Assembly: GCA_036648855.1 (NCBI GenBank)
Contig: JAVWCU010000022.1
Span: 1 to 15,115 of the forward strand
Source of the DNA: Faecenecus sp036648855
Lineage (GTDB): Bacteria; Bacillota_I; Bacilli_A; RF39; UBA660
Reading direction: 5' to 3'
DNA length: 15,115 nt
Part shown: one piece after another, positions 13,930 through 15,115 of the stretch
How positions within the stretch are numbered: position 1 is the first letter of the stretch
Layout: each line of letters opens with the position of its first letter
Made by a program: the position numbers and the translations under genes
The notes under the pieces: generated by a model
The model's input: only the letters and a program-made list of their open reading frames with translations
What the model was told of the DNA's origin: nothing
Database searches by the model: none

Positions 13930-14922
13930 TTAATTACTGCTGGTTATTTTATAGGTTAATATTTCTCCCTGATTTAGAAAAATATAATAATCCCCTGTCT
14001 CGGGTACTAAAAAAGTTTTTAAGGAAGGAACTAAATCCATATTTTTAAGCTGTACTTCTAAAGAGTTAATATAATCCTGTTGATTTTTTATTTTAGTTTC
14101 TAACTCTGTTACTTTACTATCTTCTATAGTTGAATCTGCTATATAAATATTACCACATTCAGAAGTTATTACTACCCAACAATCTGCCTCTATTAAATAC
14201 CAAGTATAATTGCCATTATTAGATGTTTCAGTATAATTATATATACCTTTATTAATATAGCCTAATACTTCTCCATTTGGGTTCTTATAGCCCCTAACTA
14301 AGTCTTTAGTTATTTCTACTTGATTAATTAAGTTGTTTCTAGATACTGGTGTCCCTACTGTTTCTACTGGTACATACTGCCAACTTAAATTAGCCTTATT
14401 CTTAATAGTTGTCGTAAATTTAGAATCAATATACATCATATCTTCAGGATGTCTATTATCACCTTTCATAACCCACTTACCAGAATTATTTTGTATCATA
14501 TTAGTACAATTCCCAAACCCAACACAAAGATGAATATGATTACCTGTTGCATTACCACTTGTACCCTCATAACAAATAATATCACCTCGGTGAAATAACT
14601 GACCAACATAAAATTTACTTATTTCAGCATCATTAATATGAGTGTATGTAGCAAAAACTTCTCCTACTCCACTAGGTGTAATGCACTCCGTTGTACTTTT
14701 TAAATAAAGAGTATTAGCATAATCAGTTCTACTAGGATTATAAACCCCTACTACTTTTATTTCGTCACATGGGCAAAATATAGCTGACTGATTAGAATCT
14801 ATTCCACAAATATCAATAGGATAGTCCTTTGGAGTTCCTGTCGTGTGAGGTAAATGATTACCTTCATTGTAGCTTTGCGAAATATTTAACGTTTCCATTG
14901 GAAAGATAAAATAGTTTTTCAT
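13930..14922 (-). CDS. M23 (LytM-type) metallopeptidase with SH3-like region and coiled coil, endolysin-like
   Basis: 330 residues; probable zinc endopeptidase that cuts peptidoglycan cross-bridges. The M23 domain (about 20-135) has candidate ligand and catalytic residues: His26 and Asp37 (in PHTTGTPKDYPID), His95 (YTHIND) and the HxH pair His129/His131 (TGNHIHL). Residues about 203-262 look SH3-like (VRGYKNPNGEVLGYINKG, WYLIEA). A coiled coil follows (about 268-295), then a 35-residue tail. There is no signal peptide or membrane segment, unlike chromosomal LytM proteins, and this resembles phage lysins; yet no holin or phage gene is in view. Nine Cys is unusual for a secreted hydrolase. It has its own promoter and an AGAGGG site. 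Confidence 0.8.
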   Translation of the reverse strand: MKNYFIFPMETLNISQSYNEGNHLPHTTGTPKDYPIDICGIDSNQSAIFCPCDEIKVVGVYNPSRTDYANTLYLKSTTECITPSGVGEVFATYTHINDAEISKFYVGQLFHRGDIICYEGTSGNATGNHIHLCVGFGNCTNMIQNNSGKWVMKGDNRHPEDMMYIDSKFTTTIKNKANLSWQYVPVETVGTPVSRNNLINQVEITKDLVRGYKNPNGEVLGYINKGIYNYTETSNNGNYTWYLIEADCWVVITSECGNIYIADSTIEDSKVTELETKIKNQQDYINSLEVQLKNMDLVPSLKTFLVPETGDYYIFLNQGEILTYKITSSN

Positions 14923-14948
14923 AATTAAACCCTCTTATTATTCTATTC

Positions 14949-14976
14949 AATATAATAAGAAAATTGCTAGATACAA
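14949..14976 (-). promoter_or_regulatory. Promoter of the M23 peptidase gene
   Basis: -35 TTGTAT (14971-14976), 16-base spacer, -10 TATATT (14949-14954), directly after the tRNA-Met terminator. The leader is about 20 nt. Confidence 0.5.
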
Positions 14977-15000
14977 AAAAACCGAACAATTAAGTCCGAT
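14974..15000 (-). terminator. Terminator of tRNA-Met
   Basis: A 7-bp stem (14981-14987 with 14994-15000, two wobble pairs) with a 6-base loop is followed on the minus strand by TTTTTTTG. It starts 13 bases after the tRNA CCA end. Confidence 0.75.
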
Positions 15001-15013
15001 TTTAAATACTTAT

Positions 15014-15090
15014 TGGTAGCGAGGGAGGGGATCGAACCCACGACCTTTCGGGTATGAACCGAACGCTCTAGCCAGCTGAGCTATCTCGCC
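15014..15090 (-). tRNA. tRNA-Met (anticodon CAT, elongator type), CCA encoded
   Basis: 77 nt. Anticodon stem TTCGG/CCGAA has loop TTCATAC, anticodon CAT. The sequence follows the firmicute elongator tRNA-Met plan, including G1-U72, A73 and an encoded CCA. Two pairs are not Watson-Crick: A7 with C66 (acceptor base) and U50 with U64 (T stem). tRNA-Ile(CAU) modified by TilS is a possible alternative but fits less well. Confidence 0.88.
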
Positions 15091-15109
15091 ATGTCAATCA
15101 AGTAATACG

Positions 15110-15115
15110 ATTATA
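15110..15115 (-). promoter_or_regulatory. Candidate -10 of tRNA-Met
   Basis: TATAAT on the minus strand at the window edge, 19 bases before the tRNA 5' end. The -35 would lie outside the window. Confidence 0.4.

Noticed and set aside
119..14922. TGA reassigned to Trp (mycoplasma code)
   Set aside because: All genes read full length under the standard code and Trp is TGG at conserved positions.
1..15115. CRISPR array, insertion sequence or long repeats
   Set aside because: No regularly spaced direct repeats, no transposase and no terminal inverted repeats were seen on either strand.

Overview
The window is AT-rich Firmicutes DNA. An Obg GTPase, the L21-Prp-L27 operon with its leader, a paralog-like RNase J, RNase III, YidD and a GluRS of the long clostridial type point to an uncultured or host-associated member of Bacilli or a Mollicutes relative. 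L27 carries the N-terminal extension that Prp removes, a trait of Firmicutes and a few neighbouring groups. Trp is encoded by TGG throughout and no gene is broken by TGA, so the standard bacterial code fits; even so, all 19 visible stop codons are TAA or TAG. This placement is inferred from gene content, without a search.

Layout. Bases 1-98 hold the tail of a plus-strand gene that meets obgE (minus) at a shared bidirectional terminator. Next, on the minus strand, come a CPBP-family membrane protein and a membrane-anchored surface protein in one operon (1501-2840). Just upstream is a very small separate transcription unit (about 2920-3055) with promoter, consensus ribosome binding site, a 9-codon ORF and terminator. 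The rplU-prp-rpmA operon (3181-4099) follows, with an L21 leader and a near-consensus promoter. An RNase J-like protein (4300-5952) and rnc (6286-6951) flank a 54-codon membrane-protein ORF (6068-6232).

The plus-strand pair yidD and a ZnuA/TroA-like lipoprotein (7083-8175) overlap and are probably translationally coupled. They converge on a membrane-anchored Tim44-like zinc-ribbon protein (8204-8902). A translation cassette follows on the minus strand: tRNA-Gln(CUG), gltX, tRNA-Glu(CUC). Last come an ABC transporter operon (ATPase, 12-helix permease, YcxB-like protein), a solitary M23 peptidase with an SH3-like region and a coiled coil, and an elongator-type tRNA-Met at the right edge.

Together the window mixes housekeeping functions (ribosome assembly, RNA processing, aminoacylation, membrane-protein insertion) with cell-envelope genes. 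Three enzyme or receptor families (CPBP, RNase J, ZnuA-like) have lost hallmark catalytic or metal-binding residues. The most unusual element is the autonomous nonapeptide transcript at 2921-3055. Many promoters share an extended -10 of the form TGNTATAAT with a poor -35. Four protein starts were moved from the longest ORF on the basis of Shine-Dalgarno position.
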